64,000 nucleotides of DNA. Origin: RYN-230 sp963717125 (lineage in GTDB: Bacteria; Actinomycetota; Actinomycetes; Streptosporangiales; Streptosporangiaceae). A program made the translations under genes and the position numbers. A model generated the notes under the pieces. The model was not told where the DNA came from, searched no databases, and worked only from the letters and a program-made list of their open reading frames with translations. Numbering within the stretch: the stretch's first letter is position 1; the number at the start of each line of letters is the position of its first letter. Shown piece by piece: positions 42,998 through 51,184 of this stretch. The stretch covers positions 248,001 through 312,000 of the forward strand of contig CAVQVG010000004.1 of assembly GCA_963717125.1 (NCBI GenBank), in the 5' to 3' direction.

Positions 42998-43700
42998 GGA
43001 GCGCATGACCTCGACTACGGACCTGCCTGGGCTGATGTCCCTGATGACCGGGGACGCCAAGCACGACCAGGCCGCCACCTCCACCCTGGACGTGCTCTGG
43101 GTGCTCTACGACCGGGTGCTCCGGGTCACCCCGGAGACCGCGGCCGACGACACCAGGGACCGGTTCCTGCTGTCCAAGGGGCACGGGCCGATGGCCTATT
43201 ACGCGGTGCTCGCGGCCAAGGGCTTCCTGGACCCGGCTGTGCTGCCCGGCTTCGGCTCGTTCGGCTCGGCGCTCGGCCTGCATCCGGACCACCTGCTGGT
43301 GCCGGGCGCGGAGATCTCCAGCGGCTCGCTCGGGCACGGGCTGCCGCTGGCCGTGGGCATGGCCCTGGGCCTGCGCGCGCTGCGCCTGACCCGGCCCGAC
43401 GGGACCAGCCCCCGGGTGTTCGTGCTGGCCGGCGACGGTGAGCTGGACGAGGGCTCGAACCACGAGGCGATCGCGTTCGCCGGCCGGGCCGGGCTGGACG
43501 GGCTGCACGCGGTCGTGGTGGACAACGCCTCGGCCACGTACGGCTGGCCGGGCGGGATCGAGGCCCGGTTCGCCATCGAGGGCTGGTCGGTGATCCGCGC
43601 CGATGGGCGGAACCACGCCGCCCTGACGGCCGCGCTGACCGCGCCGCATCCGGGCCGCCCGCACCTGGTGGTCGCGGCCGTCGAGCCAAAGCACCGGTAG
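42996..43700 (+). CDS. Transketolase, N-terminal (TPP-binding) subunit
   Basis: About 234 residues: the TPP pyrophosphate domain of transketolase as a separate polypeptide. Visible motifs are FLLSKGHGPMAYYAVLAAKG, ISSGSLGHGLPLAVGMALG and the metal/TPP loop GDGELDEGSNHEA...VVVDN. It must pair with the next gene. Two ATGs (42996, 43005) are possible; the second would suit a leaderless transcript. Split transketolases are known in actinobacteria and archaea, often in secondary metabolism or ribulose-phosphate pathways. Confidence 0.9.
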   Translation: MERMTSTTDLPGLMSLMTGDAKHDQAATSTLDVLWVLYDRVLRVTPETAADDTRDRFLLSKGHGPMAYYAVLAAKGFLDPAVLPGFGSFGSALGLHPDHLLVPGAEISSGSLGHGLPLAVGMALGLRALRLTRPDGTSPRVFVLAGDGELDEGSNHEAIAFAGRAGLDGLHAVVVDNASATYGWPGGIEARFAIEGWSVIRADGRNHAALTAALTAPHPGRPHLVVAAVEPKHR

Positions 43701-43711
43701 GGAGGCCCGCG

Positions 43712-44602
43712 ATGGAGACCATGCGTGAGCGCTTTTCCGCGGTGGCCAGTAGCCTGCTGGCCGAGCATCCGCGGCTGGCCGTGGTGCTGGCCGACATCAC
43801 CGCGGACAGCTTCGAGCCGGCCCGCAAGCGCTACCCGGACCGGGTGATCAACCTGGGCATCCGGGAGCAGTTGCTGATCAGCGTGACCGGCGGGCTGGCG
43901 CTGGCCGGCCTGCGCCCGGTCGCGCACACGTTCGCCAGCTTCCTGGTCGAGCGGCCGTTCGAGCAGATCAAGCTGGACCTGAACCACCAGGGCGCCGGGG
44001 CGGTGCTGGTCAGCGCGGGCGCCTCGTACGACTTCGCGGACAACGGCCGGACCCATCAGTCGCCCGGCGACGTGGCCCTGCTCGGCACGCTGCCCGGCTG
44101 GACGGTGCACGTCCCAGGACACCCCGATGAGGCCGAACGCCAGTTGCGGGCGGCGGCCACCGGCCAGGATCTCGTGTACCTGCGGTTGTCCACGGCGGCC
44201 AACACGGTGCCGCTGGCCACCGCGCCGGGGCGGCTGACGGTGCTGCGCACCGGCCGCCAGGGCACCGTGCTGGTGGTCGGGCCACTGGCCGACGCGGTGC
44301 TCGACGCCACCCTGGGCCTCGACGTGACCGTGCTGTACGCGGCGACCATCCGGCCGCTGGACGCGGCGACGCTGCGCGACACGCTGCGTACCCCGGCCGT
44401 AGTGCTGGTCGAGCCGTACCTGGCGGGCACCTCGGTGCCCGCCGTGTCGGACGCGCTCCGGGACATCCCGCACCGGGTCCTCGGGCTCGGCGTCGGCCGG
44501 GCCGAGCTGCGCCGTTACGGCACCCCGGCGGAACACCAGGCCGCGCACGGCCTCGACAGCCGGTCGCTGCGCGGCGCGATCACCGGGTTCCTCGGCGGCT
44601 GA
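43712..44602 (+). CDS. Transketolase, C-terminal (pyrimidine) subunit
   Basis: 296 residues containing the pyrimidine-binding domain with the catalytic Glu in NLGIREQLLISVTGGLAL and the C-terminal Rossmann-like domain (GTVLVVGPLADAVLDA). Starts 11 bases after the partner subunit with GGGAGGCCC upstream, so the two form one operon. Substrate cannot be judged; no neighbouring pathway genes are evident. Confidence 0.9.
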   Translation: METMRERFSAVASSLLAEHPRLAVVLADITADSFEPARKRYPDRVINLGIREQLLISVTGGLALAGLRPVAHTFASFLVERPFEQIKLDLNHQGAGAVLVSAGASYDFADNGRTHQSPGDVALLGTLPGWTVHVPGHPDEAERQLRAAATGQDLVYLRLSTAANTVPLATAPGRLTVLRTGRQGTVLVVGPLADAVLDATLGLDVTVLYAATIRPLDAATLRDTLRTPAVVLVEPYLAGTSVPAVSDALRDIPHRVLGLGVGRAELRRYGTPAEHQAAHGLDSRSLRGAITGFLGG

Positions 44603-44649
44603 GTCAGCCGCGCAGTGCCAGCTACCCCGGTGTTAGCCACCCCAGTGTG

Positions 44650-45102
44650 TTAGCTACCCAGTGACGCGCACGGCCGGCTGCGCAGGCTGCGCACGTAGTC
44701 GGCCGGGGCGCCGGCCGCTTCCGCGGCGTCGGCCACGATGCCCAGGTAACGGGCGGACGGGAGGCCGCCTTCCCAGTCGTTGAGCACGTAGAGCCAGGCC
44801 ACCACGCTGCCGTCCAGGGTCTCCACCCGGACCCTGATCTTGTGGAAGAAGCCCAGGTTGACGCCGTCCCAGCGGTCCAGCACCCGCTCGTCCGGGTCGG
44901 AGAGCTCGTACAGCACGACGAAAACCCGCTCGCCCGGCTCCTCCACCACGGTGGCCAGCGCGCCTTCCCAGCTGATGTCCTCGCCGCCGAACGTGAGCCG
45001 CCAGCCTTCCAGCCAGCCGTTGCCGCGCTGCGGCGAGTGCGGGCAGCGGTCCGCCATCAGCCGGGGATCCATGTTGGTGGCATACGCCGCGTACAGCTCC
45101 AC
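44650..45102 (-). CDS. Gamma-glutamylcyclotransferase-like protein
   Basis: 150 residues. The start ELYAAYATNMDPRLMADRCP is the AIG2/GGCT fold's substrate loop (YxxNM), with WRLTFGGEDISWEGALATVV following. The Glu expected as the general acid can be placed in VVEEPGERVFVVLYEL. These enzymes release 5-oxoproline from gamma-glutamyl peptides, but many homologues are uncharacterised. Divergent from lpdA, a pairing common in actinobacteria. Confidence 0.85.
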   Translation of the reverse strand: MELYAAYATNMDPRLMADRCPHSPQRGNGWLEGWRLTFGGEDISWEGALATVVEEPGERVFVVLYELSDPDERVLDRWDGVNLGFFHKIRVRVETLDGSVVAWLYVLNDWEGGLPSARYLGIVADAAEAAGAPADYVRSLRSRPCASLGS

Positions 45103-45203
45103 GGCTCACCAGCGTAACGAGGCGTAGCCCGCTATGGGCGATCTCCGCCGTCCGGGGAGGGCCGCGTTCAGCCGGCCCTGGTGGCTGAGGAGAATGAAGC
45201 AGC

Positions 45204-46640
45204 GTGAGCCAGCCGCGCGAGAGAATCGTCATCCTGGGAGGCGGCCCCGGGGGCTACGAAGCGGCCCTGGTAGCGGCCCAGCTCGGGGCGCGGGTCACCG
45301 TGGTGGACAGCGACGGCCTGGGCGGCGCCTGCGTGCTGACCGACTGCGTTCCGTCCAAGACGCTCATCGCCACCTCGACCACGATGTCGGTGCTGCACGG
45401 GGCGGCGGACCTCGGCATCCGGCTCGGCCGGCTGGGCGGCGGCGGCGCGGCTGGCGCCGGTTCGCCGGGCGGGCTCGGCCACCGGATCGCCAGCGTGGAC
45501 GCGCCGCGGCTGTACCGCCGGGTCAAGGCCTTGGCCAAGGCGCAGTCCGCGGACGTGACGCTGCGGCTGGCCGCCGAAGGCGTGGAGATCGTCGAGGGCC
45601 GCGGCCGGCTGGACGGCCCGGGGGTGGTGCGGGCGGACGGCCAGCGGATCAAGGCCGGCTCGGTGCTGATCGCGACCGGCGCGCTGCCCCGGGTGCTGCC
45701 CGGCGCGGAACCGGACGGCGAACGGATCCTGACCTGGCGGCAGCTCTATGACCTGCCCGAGTTGCCCCCGGCGCTGGTCGTCGTCGGTTCCGGGGTGACC
45801 GGGGCCGAGTTCGCCAGCGCGTACCAGGCGCTGGGCTCGCAGGTCACCCTGGTGTCCTCCCGGGAGCGGGTGCTGCCGCACGAGGACGCCGACGCGGCCG
45901 TGGTGGTCGAGGACGTGTTCCGGCGCCGCGGGATGACCGTGCTCAGCCGGTCCCGCGCCGCGGCGGTCAAGCGGTCCGGGGACGGCGTGCTGGTCACCCT
46001 GGAGGATGGCCGGACGGTGCGCGGCTCGCACTGCCTGCTCACCGTGGGCATGGTGCCGGCCACCCGCGATCTCGGCCTGGCCGAGGCCGGCGTCACCCTG
46101 GACGGCCAGGGCTTCGTCCAGGTCAACCGGGTGTCCCGGACCACCGCGCAGGGCGTGTACGCGGCCGGCGACTGCACCGGGGTGCTGATGCTCGCGTCGG
46201 TGGCCGCCATGCAGGGCCGCATCGCCATGTGGCACACGCTGGGCGAGGCGGTGCAGCCGATCCGGCTGGATCACGTGGCCGCGACCATCTTCACCGACCC
46301 GGAGATCGCCACGGTCGGGGTGACCGCGGCTGCGGTCGAGTCGGGCGCGGTGGACGCGACCGCGGTCAAGCTGCCGCTGGCCACCAACGCGCGGGCCAAG
46401 ATGCAGGGCTTCCGGGACGGCTTCGTCAAGCTGTTCGCCCGCGCCGGCACCGGCATCGTGCTCGGCGGCGTGGTGGTCGCGCCCCGGGCCAGCGAGCTGA
46501 TCCTGGCCGTCTCGCTGGCCGTGGAGCAGTCGCTCACCGTAGACCAGATGGCGCACACGTTCGCCGTCTACCCCTCGCTGTCCGGCAGCCTGACCGAAGC
46601 GGCCCGCAAGCTCATGCGCCCATCCAGCGACACCCTCTGA
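45204..46640 (+). CDS. lpdA: NAD(P)H-quinone dehydrogenase LpdA (dihydrolipoyl dehydrogenase-like)
   Basis: 478 residues, pyridine nucleotide-disulphide oxidoreductase fold: FAD motif VILGGGPGGYEAALVAAQLG, a CX4C pair in GGACVLTDCVPSKTLI, NAD motif VVVGSGVTGAEFASAYQ. The C-terminal HxxxxE active-site pair of true lipoamide dehydrogenases is missing: the region reads HTFAVYPSLSGSLTEA. This matches the mycobacterial LpdA/Rv3303c group, which reduces quinones. GTG start; GGAGAATGAAGC lies upstream. Confidence 0.88.
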   Translation: MSQPRERIVILGGGPGGYEAALVAAQLGARVTVVDSDGLGGACVLTDCVPSKTLIATSTTMSVLHGAADLGIRLGRLGGGGAAGAGSPGGLGHRIASVDAPRLYRRVKALAKAQSADVTLRLAAEGVEIVEGRGRLDGPGVVRADGQRIKAGSVLIATGALPRVLPGAEPDGERILTWRQLYDLPELPPALVVVGSGVTGAEFASAYQALGSQVTLVSSRERVLPHEDADAAVVVEDVFRRRGMTVLSRSRAAAVKRSGDGVLVTLEDGRTVRGSHCLLTVGMVPATRDLGLAEAGVTLDGQGFVQVNRVSRTTAQGVYAAGDCTGVLMLASVAAMQGRIAMWHTLGEAVQPIRLDHVAATIFTDPEIATVGVTAAAVESGAVDATAVKLPLATNARAKMQGFRDGFVKLFARAGTGIVLGGVVVAPRASELILAVSLAVEQSLTVDQMAHTFAVYPSLSGSLTEAARKLMRPSSDTL

Positions 46641-46832
46641 CCGGCCCGTGCCCGGAGGTGGGCCGTGTCTGGCGATGGCCCGCGAACTCAACATCGATCG
46701 CCGCAAAGGTGAGAAAGATCATCGACTCAGCCGCATGAGCGCGAGCCCTCCGGCGCCCGGTTCCCTTGGCGGGGAAGGGACCCTTACTGCCTGATGCCAG
46801 CAACCTCACCGCTCCGATACTTGGCGCAACTT

Positions 46833-46866
46833 CGAGCATAGTTGAGCATCGACAGATACGATGCTC
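46833..46866. promoter_or_regulatory. GAGCAT repeats and inverted repeat upstream of the accessory block
   Basis: CGAGCAT at 46833-46839, TTGAGCATCG at 46842-46851 and its complement CGATGCTCG at 46859-46867: GAGCATCG and CGATGCTC form an eight-base inverted repeat with a seven-base spacer. It lies just upstream of the AGGAGG ribosome-binding site of the first gene in the block. It is a good operator candidate for the HTH regulator two genes downstream. The rest of the gap from 46641 holds a GTTCCCTT..AAGGGACC hairpin and nothing else I can assign. Confidence 0.6.
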
Positions 46867-46887
46867 GCAATTTAGGAGGATGGAAGC

Positions 46888-47088
46888 ATGCGACTGCGAC
46901 TGCTCGGGACGGAATCAGGCCACACGGGCTGCCCGGCGCTGTATGCGACCGACCGTGGCACGTACGTGGTGCAGGGCAAGCTCGTCACCGACGCATCGGC
47001 TGTCGCTGACCTGGTGGATGTGCGTGAGGACGAGTTCTATGTCGAGATTCCGCCGGGGCTTCTGCGTTTTGCGCAGGGTGGCGAGTGA
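46888..47088 (+). CDS. Small protein of unknown function, first gene of a regulatory triplet
   Basis: 66 residues: RLRLLGTESGHTGCPALYAT then a strand-rich YVVQGKLV and a C-terminal ALLDLVDVREDEFYV-like part ending in FAQGGE. No known domain; homologues of this size sit ahead of DUF6879 and HTH genes in many actinobacteria, as far as I recall. AGGAGG lies eight bases before the ATG. It overlaps the next gene by four bases (GTGA), so it is translationally coupled. Confidence 0.75.
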   Translation: MRLRLLGTESGHTGCPALYATDRGTYVVQGKLVTDASAVADLVDVREDEFYVEIPPGLLRFAQGGE

Positions 47089-47600
47089 CCCGGCTTGTCA
47101 GCGGCCAGGCGTTCGCCGATTTCGTGGTCAGCTATGAGTACACGGCATTCCGTCTGGAGACCCGGGAACGATACAACGAGCGGGAGGAGCCCGAGCCGCT
47201 ACGCCGGTTCCTAGCCGGTCGCCCGGGCTATGCCTGGAATGAGGAGTGGGCCGCGATGTTGCGTCGGCGCACCGCGCTGGGGCAGCGGATGGCGCGGGTG
47301 CGGATCGTGGACGAGCCGCACAGCGATTACACCCGGTTCGGATTGGATTTGGCGCGTATCAACGTGCCTGCTGGTGACGATATTCGTTACCTGCCGCGAG
47401 CGCAGGCCAAGGATCTCGACCTGCCCGGTCATGACTACTGGCTCATCGATTCCTGCAAGGTGGGGATCTTGCGCTTCGCCGATGATGACGTGCTTCTCGG
47501 GGCCGAGATTGTCACCGATCCAGCCGTGGTGGTCCAGCACTGCTACTGGCGCGACGTGGCCTGGCGCTACGCCATCCCGTTCACGGAGTATGCCGGGTAG
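47085..47600 (+). CDS. DUF6879 family protein
   Basis: 171 residues with the DUF6879 pattern: SAF/FRLETRERYNEREEPEPL at the N-terminus, RMARVRIVDEPHSDYTRFGL in the middle, then DIRYLPRA and DYWLIDS with the tail RDVAWRYAIPFTEYA. The fold is unknown; members typically precede a DUF5753 HTH gene. GTG start overlaps the preceding gene, and the following gene begins immediately after the stop, so all three form one translational unit. Codon use is less GC-rich than in the core genes. Confidence 0.85.
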   Translation: MTRLVSGQAFADFVVSYEYTAFRLETRERYNEREEPEPLRRFLAGRPGYAWNEEWAAMLRRRTALGQRMARVRIVDEPHSDYTRFGLDLARINVPAGDDIRYLPRAQAKDLDLPGHDYWLIDSCKVGILRFADDDVLLGAEIVTDPAVVVQHCYWRDVAWRYAIPFTEYAG

Positions 47601-48443
47601 GTGTCGAGCTTTCAGCGGGCGCGGGAAGCGCTTGGCCTCCGCCTCCGGGAGATACGCCGCGATGCGCGGCTCCCCGGCCGGCAGCTCGCAGCTGTTCACG
47701 GCTGGCATCCGAGCAAGATCTCCAAGATCGAGGGCGGGAAGCAGACCCCCTCAGAGGCCGACATCGAGGCCTGGGCGCAGGCCTGCGGCCAGCCTGAGCT
47801 GGTCGGCGAACTCATCGCCTGCCTGCGCACGCTGGAGGGCCAGTACGTCGAGTTCCGGCGGATGTTCCGGGCCGGCCAGCGGGCGAACCAGGAAGCCATC
47901 GCGGAAGTCGAGGGCGAGAGCGAGTCCATCCGCAACTTCGAATGCGTCTTTGTCCCGGGACTGCTCCAGACACCGGAATACGCCCGCTACCGACTAGCCG
48001 AGAGCCTGGAGGACATCGGTGCCGCCGACGACATAGACGAGGCCGTCGCAGCCAGAATGCAGCGACAGCAGATCCTGTATCGCACTGGCAAGCGATTCCA
48101 CTTCGTCATCACCGAGGCAGTGCTCCGCTACCGGCTGTGCCCGCCCGAGGTGCTGGCGGGCCAGCTCGACCGGCTTGTGGCCCTGGCCACCCTGACGACC
48201 ATCAGGTTCGGCGTTATCCCGTTCGAGCAGCAGTTGCCGGTTGCGCCGGTCCACGGCTTCTATGTCTACGATCAACGTGTTGTGCAGATCGAGCATCTGA
48301 CCGCCGAACTCAAGCTGACCCAGCCATCTGAGATCACGGCCTACACGAGGTTCTTCGACCGGCTTGCCGAGGTGGCCCGCTACGGACCCGGGGCACGGGC
48401 ACTGATCACGCGAGCACTTGCCGACCTGATGGCCACTTCCTAG
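47601..48443 (+). CDS. Scr1-type HTH regulator (XRE domain plus DUF5753)
   Basis: 280 residues. Residues ~8-65 are an XRE helix-turn-helix (LRLREIRRDARLPGRQLAAV, then HPSKISKIEGGKQTPSEADI). The rest is DUF5753: EGESESIRNFECVFVPGLLQ, TPEYAR, RMQRQQILYR and VAPVHGFYVYDQRVVQIEHL. Such proteins are named Scr1-family antitoxin-like regulators and usually act with DUF397 proteins; a DUF397 gene lies 3.8 kb downstream. GTG start is contiguous with the DUF6879 stop. Probable controller of the block. Confidence 0.88.
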   Translation: MSSFQRAREALGLRLREIRRDARLPGRQLAAVHGWHPSKISKIEGGKQTPSEADIEAWAQACGQPELVGELIACLRTLEGQYVEFRRMFRAGQRANQEAIAEVEGESESIRNFECVFVPGLLQTPEYARYRLAESLEDIGAADDIDEAVAARMQRQQILYRTGKRFHFVITEAVLRYRLCPPEVLAGQLDRLVALATLTTIRFGVIPFEQQLPVAPVHGFYVYDQRVVQIEHLTAELKLTQPSEITAYTRFFDRLAEVARYGPGARALITRALADLMATS

Positions 48444-48504
48444 CCAGCGTTTGGCCGGGTCATCCCTGCGTGCCGCTTCTCGGGTCATGTCGGCTCAGAT
48501 GCAC

Positions 48505-48546
48505 GAGCTTGCTCAATGGTGATCTTGAAGCCACTTTCTGAGCAAT
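48505..48546. promoter_or_regulatory. GAGC-type palindromes upstream of the radical SAM gene
   Basis: GAGCTTGCTC (48505-48514) is itself palindromic, and TTGCTCA (48509-48515) pairs with TGAGCAA (48540-48546). The motif resembles the GAGCAT repeats before the small-protein gene, suggesting one regulator for both promoters. A possible promoter follows: TTGCTT at 48557-48562 and TATCCG at 48579-48584, 16 bases apart. Confidence 0.4.
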
Positions 48547-48638
48547 TTCAAGCACATTGCTTCGATCCCTGAGCGTTGTATCCGTACCGTCACCGCTGAG
48601 ATGGCCACACCGTTCTTGGCAATGGCAGGAGGCTCCAG

Positions 48639-49793
48639 GTGACGACAGCCGTGCAGATTCTGACTCCCGAGCAGGTCCAGGCACTGCCACCTCGGGCGCG
48701 GGAGGTGGTGGAGTACCGCAAATCGGGGCTGAGCCTCAACCACATCCAGGGCTGTCCGCTGGACTGTGCCTACTGCATCCGCCATACCTACGGACTATGG
48801 GACCAGCGGCAGCCACGGGCGCTGCTCAGCGACGGGGAGGCCGTGGGGCAACTCGTCGGCCATCGCTACTTCACGCCTCATGTCACCCCGCTGCAACTGT
48901 TCAACCGGGCCACTGACCCGTTCCTCCCCCGGGTGAAGCAGCACACCTTCGCCGTCGTGACGGACCTCGACCAGCGCGGCCTGCGCAATCACTTGCTGAT
49001 CATCACCCGCTGCCGAGTCACCGATAGCGACTGCGAGCAGCTCGCCGGGACTCGGCATCTGCGGCTGACCCTGCTGTTCACTTTCTCCGGCATCGGGGAC
49101 CGCAGGATGGAGCCCTACCCATCGAGCGTGGCCGCCGAGTCGCTCAAGACCGCCAGTCGGTACGCGCCGCGCCGCTACCGGACCGTGCTGTATTGGAGGC
49201 CCTTGGTGCCGGGCCTGAATGATTCACCGGAGCACCTCGCGCAGGCGGCCAGGCTGTCCAGAAGCGCCGACGCCACGGTGTTCACCGGGCTGTTCCTCCG
49301 CGAGGAGATCGCCGCCTACTACCGGGCACACGACTTGCCCCTGCCATACGACGTGACAGCCCGCCGGAAGATCATGCCCCGGGCCGCCGAGCGGCGTGTC
49401 CTGGGCGCGTTCCGCACGCATGCAGGCGGTCCGCTGTTCCGCAAGACGAGCTGCGCGGTCTCGTATGCTCACGGCCTGCCCGACTACAACGGCCACGTCG
49501 GTATCCGGGAACTGTGCGACATCTGCCCATTACCCCAGCTTGCCCTCTGCGAGAAGGCGCATCGGGTACCCACGCCGTCCAAGCTCGCCGCAGTCACTAG
49601 CGCCCTGCCTGAGCTGGGAGAGTTGCAAGTCATGGGCATCACCCCACGGTCCATGGTCGTCAGCGGCCTGGCCAGTGAGCAGCCGCGCTACTACCTCCAG
49701 CACGCGCTCGGCTTTCAGGTGCACGATGCAGCTCACCCGCACCGGGCCGGGCGCCACGGCCGCGCTGAGATCGGCTGGGAGGAACAGCCATGA
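48639..49793 (+). CDS. Radical SAM enzyme with a second cysteine cluster
   Basis: 384 residues. Cys39, Cys43 and Cys46 form the CX3CX2C [4Fe-4S]/SAM motif (GCPLDCAYCIRHTYG). A TIM-barrel-like stretch follows (HTFAVVTDLDQRGLRN, VLYWRPLVPGLNDSPEH). A C-terminal set C272, C293, C296 and C304 could bind an auxiliary iron-sulphur cluster. The arrangement recalls spore-photoproduct-lyase-like and SPASM/twitch proteins, but the substrate is not recognisable. GTG start follows AGGAGG by six bases. Its stop overlaps the exonuclease ATG by four bases, so the two are coupled. Confidence 0.85.
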   Translation: MTTAVQILTPEQVQALPPRAREVVEYRKSGLSLNHIQGCPLDCAYCIRHTYGLWDQRQPRALLSDGEAVGQLVGHRYFTPHVTPLQLFNRATDPFLPRVKQHTFAVVTDLDQRGLRNHLLIITRCRVTDSDCEQLAGTRHLRLTLLFTFSGIGDRRMEPYPSSVAAESLKTASRYAPRRYRTVLYWRPLVPGLNDSPEHLAQAARLSRSADATVFTGLFLREEIAAYYRAHDLPLPYDVTARRKIMPRAAERRVLGAFRTHAGGPLFRKTSCAVSYAHGLPDYNGHVGIRELCDICPLPQLALCEKAHRVPTPSKLAAVTSALPELGELQVMGITPRSMVVSGLASEQPRYYLQHALGFQVHDAAHPHRAGRHGRAEIGWEEQP

Positions 49794-50371
49794 CCGACTG
49801 GACCGAGCACCGCTATGCCGTCATCGACGTCGAGGGCAATGGCCAGCAGCCGCCCGACTTGGTCGAACTAGGCGTCGTGCCGATTGAGGCGGGAAAGATC
49901 GGTGAGCCGGTCACCTGGCTGTGCAGGCCGGAGCGGCCCATTGCGCCGCTGGCGCGGCGTATCCACGGCATCCGGAACGTGATGGTCGCCGCGGCGCCAC
50001 CATTCGCGGAGGTGGAGCCAGACGTCCGGGCACACCTGGACGGCGCTGTGCTGGTAGCTCATAACGCCGGTGTCGATATGGGCGTCCTGCGCCGGAAGAT
50101 GCCGGACTTCGCCCCTGCCGGGGTGTTGGACACCTTGAAACTGTCCCGCCGGCTCCTGCCTGGCCAGGCGAGCCATCGGCTCGGCGCGCTGGCCGGGGCT
50201 CTGGAGCTGGATCGCGGACTGCCGGACGGCCTGCACGCCCACCGGGCCGGCGACGACGTGCTGGTCACCGCCCGCCTGTTCATCTACCTGGCCAGTGAGG
50301 CCGGGGGCGCGCCGATGTCCTTTGCCGAACTGTGCAACGGACCGGGAGGCGAAGACAATGCCCTCTTCTGA
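49790..50371 (+). CDS. DEDDh-type 3'-5' exonuclease
   Basis: 193 residues with the DnaQ-like fold: Exo I VIDVEGNGQQPPDLVELG (Asp13, Glu15), Exo II VLVAHNAGVDMGVLRRKM and Exo III HRAGDDVLVTARL (His and Asp). This is the epsilon/RNase T/oligoribonuclease type. Substrate could be DNA, RNA or short oligonucleotides. Coupled to the radical SAM gene by a four-base overlap and to the kinase gene by a 14-base overlap, which implies the three products are needed together. Confidence 0.87.
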   Translation: MTDWTEHRYAVIDVEGNGQQPPDLVELGVVPIEAGKIGEPVTWLCRPERPIAPLARRIHGIRNVMVAAAPPFAEVEPDVRAHLDGAVLVAHNAGVDMGVLRRKMPDFAPAGVLDTLKLSRRLLPGQASHRLGALAGALELDRGLPDGLHAHRAGDDVLVTARLFIYLASEAGGAPMSFAELCNGPGGEDNALF

Positions 50372-50999
50372 CGGCCTGTTCATCTCGGTTGACGGGCCAT
50401 CAGGCGTCGGCAAGACCACAACAGTCCGCGCCCTCGCTGAGCTCCTTAGGGATGAGGGACGGGTAGTCCACGCCACCGCCGAACCATCCGAAGGACCGAT
50501 CGGCAAGCTGGCCCGTGAACTCACCGAGACGATGCACGGAATCACCCTCGCCTGCCTGTACGCCGCCGACCGCTACCACCACCTGACGAGCGAAGTGCTC
50601 CCTCACGTGAACGCGGGCGAAGTCGTCATTACCGATAGGTATATTCCGTCCGCCCTGGTAATGCAGCAACTGGATGGGGTTGACCCCGACTATCTCTGGC
50701 GGATCAACGTCAGAGCCAGCAGACCGCATCTAACAGTCATTCTTGACGCCGACCCGACCGTGGTCGCCCAGCGGCTCCGGGATAGAGGGCCGCACAACAG
50801 GCTCCAGAAATTACCTTCCTCGGCCAACATCGAGTGGCATCACTACCGGGAGGCCTGCCAGCGCATCACCGACGCCGGATGGGCGATCCAACGAATCGAC
50901 TGCTCTGAAACCACCGTGGCGGAGGTCGCCTATCTGGTACGACGGCGGTTGCGGGAGCTAGAAGCCGGCTCCGGGATTGGTAGTGCCGCATGCTCCTAA
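50358..50999 (+). CDS. Thymidylate kinase-like nucleotide kinase
   Basis: 213 residues. P-loop SVDGPSGVGKTTTVRAL, the DRY segments YAADRYHH and VITDRYIPSALVMQQLDG, and a short LID (RLRDRGPHNRLQK) place it in the dTMP kinase family. The Phe/Arg residues that stack on the thymine in known Tmk are only partly recognisable, so a modified or different deoxynucleotide may be the substrate. A housekeeping tmk normally lies beside dnaX/holB, so this would be a second copy. The frame is open 63 bases further upstream, but the ATG follows GGCGAAG and gives a normal start. Confidence 0.82.
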   Translation: MPSSDGLFISVDGPSGVGKTTTVRALAELLRDEGRVVHATAEPSEGPIGKLARELTETMHGITLACLYAADRYHHLTSEVLPHVNAGEVVITDRYIPSALVMQQLDGVDPDYLWRINVRASRPHLTVILDADPTVVAQRLRDRGPHNRLQKLPSSANIEWHHYREACQRITDAGWAIQRIDCSETTVAEVAYLVRRRLRELEAGSGIGSAACS

Positions 51000-51016
51000 C
51001 AGAAAGAGATTCCGCC

Positions 51017-51178
51017 ATGCGGCCGGACTGCTTCACACCCGAGCTGATGTGGCACCTGGCCGCGGCAACGCGCGAATTAGGTCGGGATAGAGGCGATCAG
51101 GGCCGTTGTGTCTTCTTTGGCGAGCCATTTCCTTGTCCCTGGGCCTATCTTGCTGCCTCCGTGCTGGAGGCGGTGTAA
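51017..51178 (+). CDS. Small protein of unknown function
   Basis: 53 residues from MRPDCFTPELMWHLAAATRE with CVFFGEPFPCPWAYLAASVL at the C-terminal end. The frame is also open from 50990. No domain is known to me; short proteins with a similar FPC-P motif lie beside HATPase regulators in actinobacteria. Placed between the kinase and the ATPase genes with short gaps, so it is probably in the same transcript. Coding status is likely but not certain. Confidence 0.5.
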   Translation: MRPDCFTPELMWHLAAATRELGRDRGDQGRCVFFGEPFPCPWAYLAASVLEAV

Positions 51179-51184
51179 GCGCCG

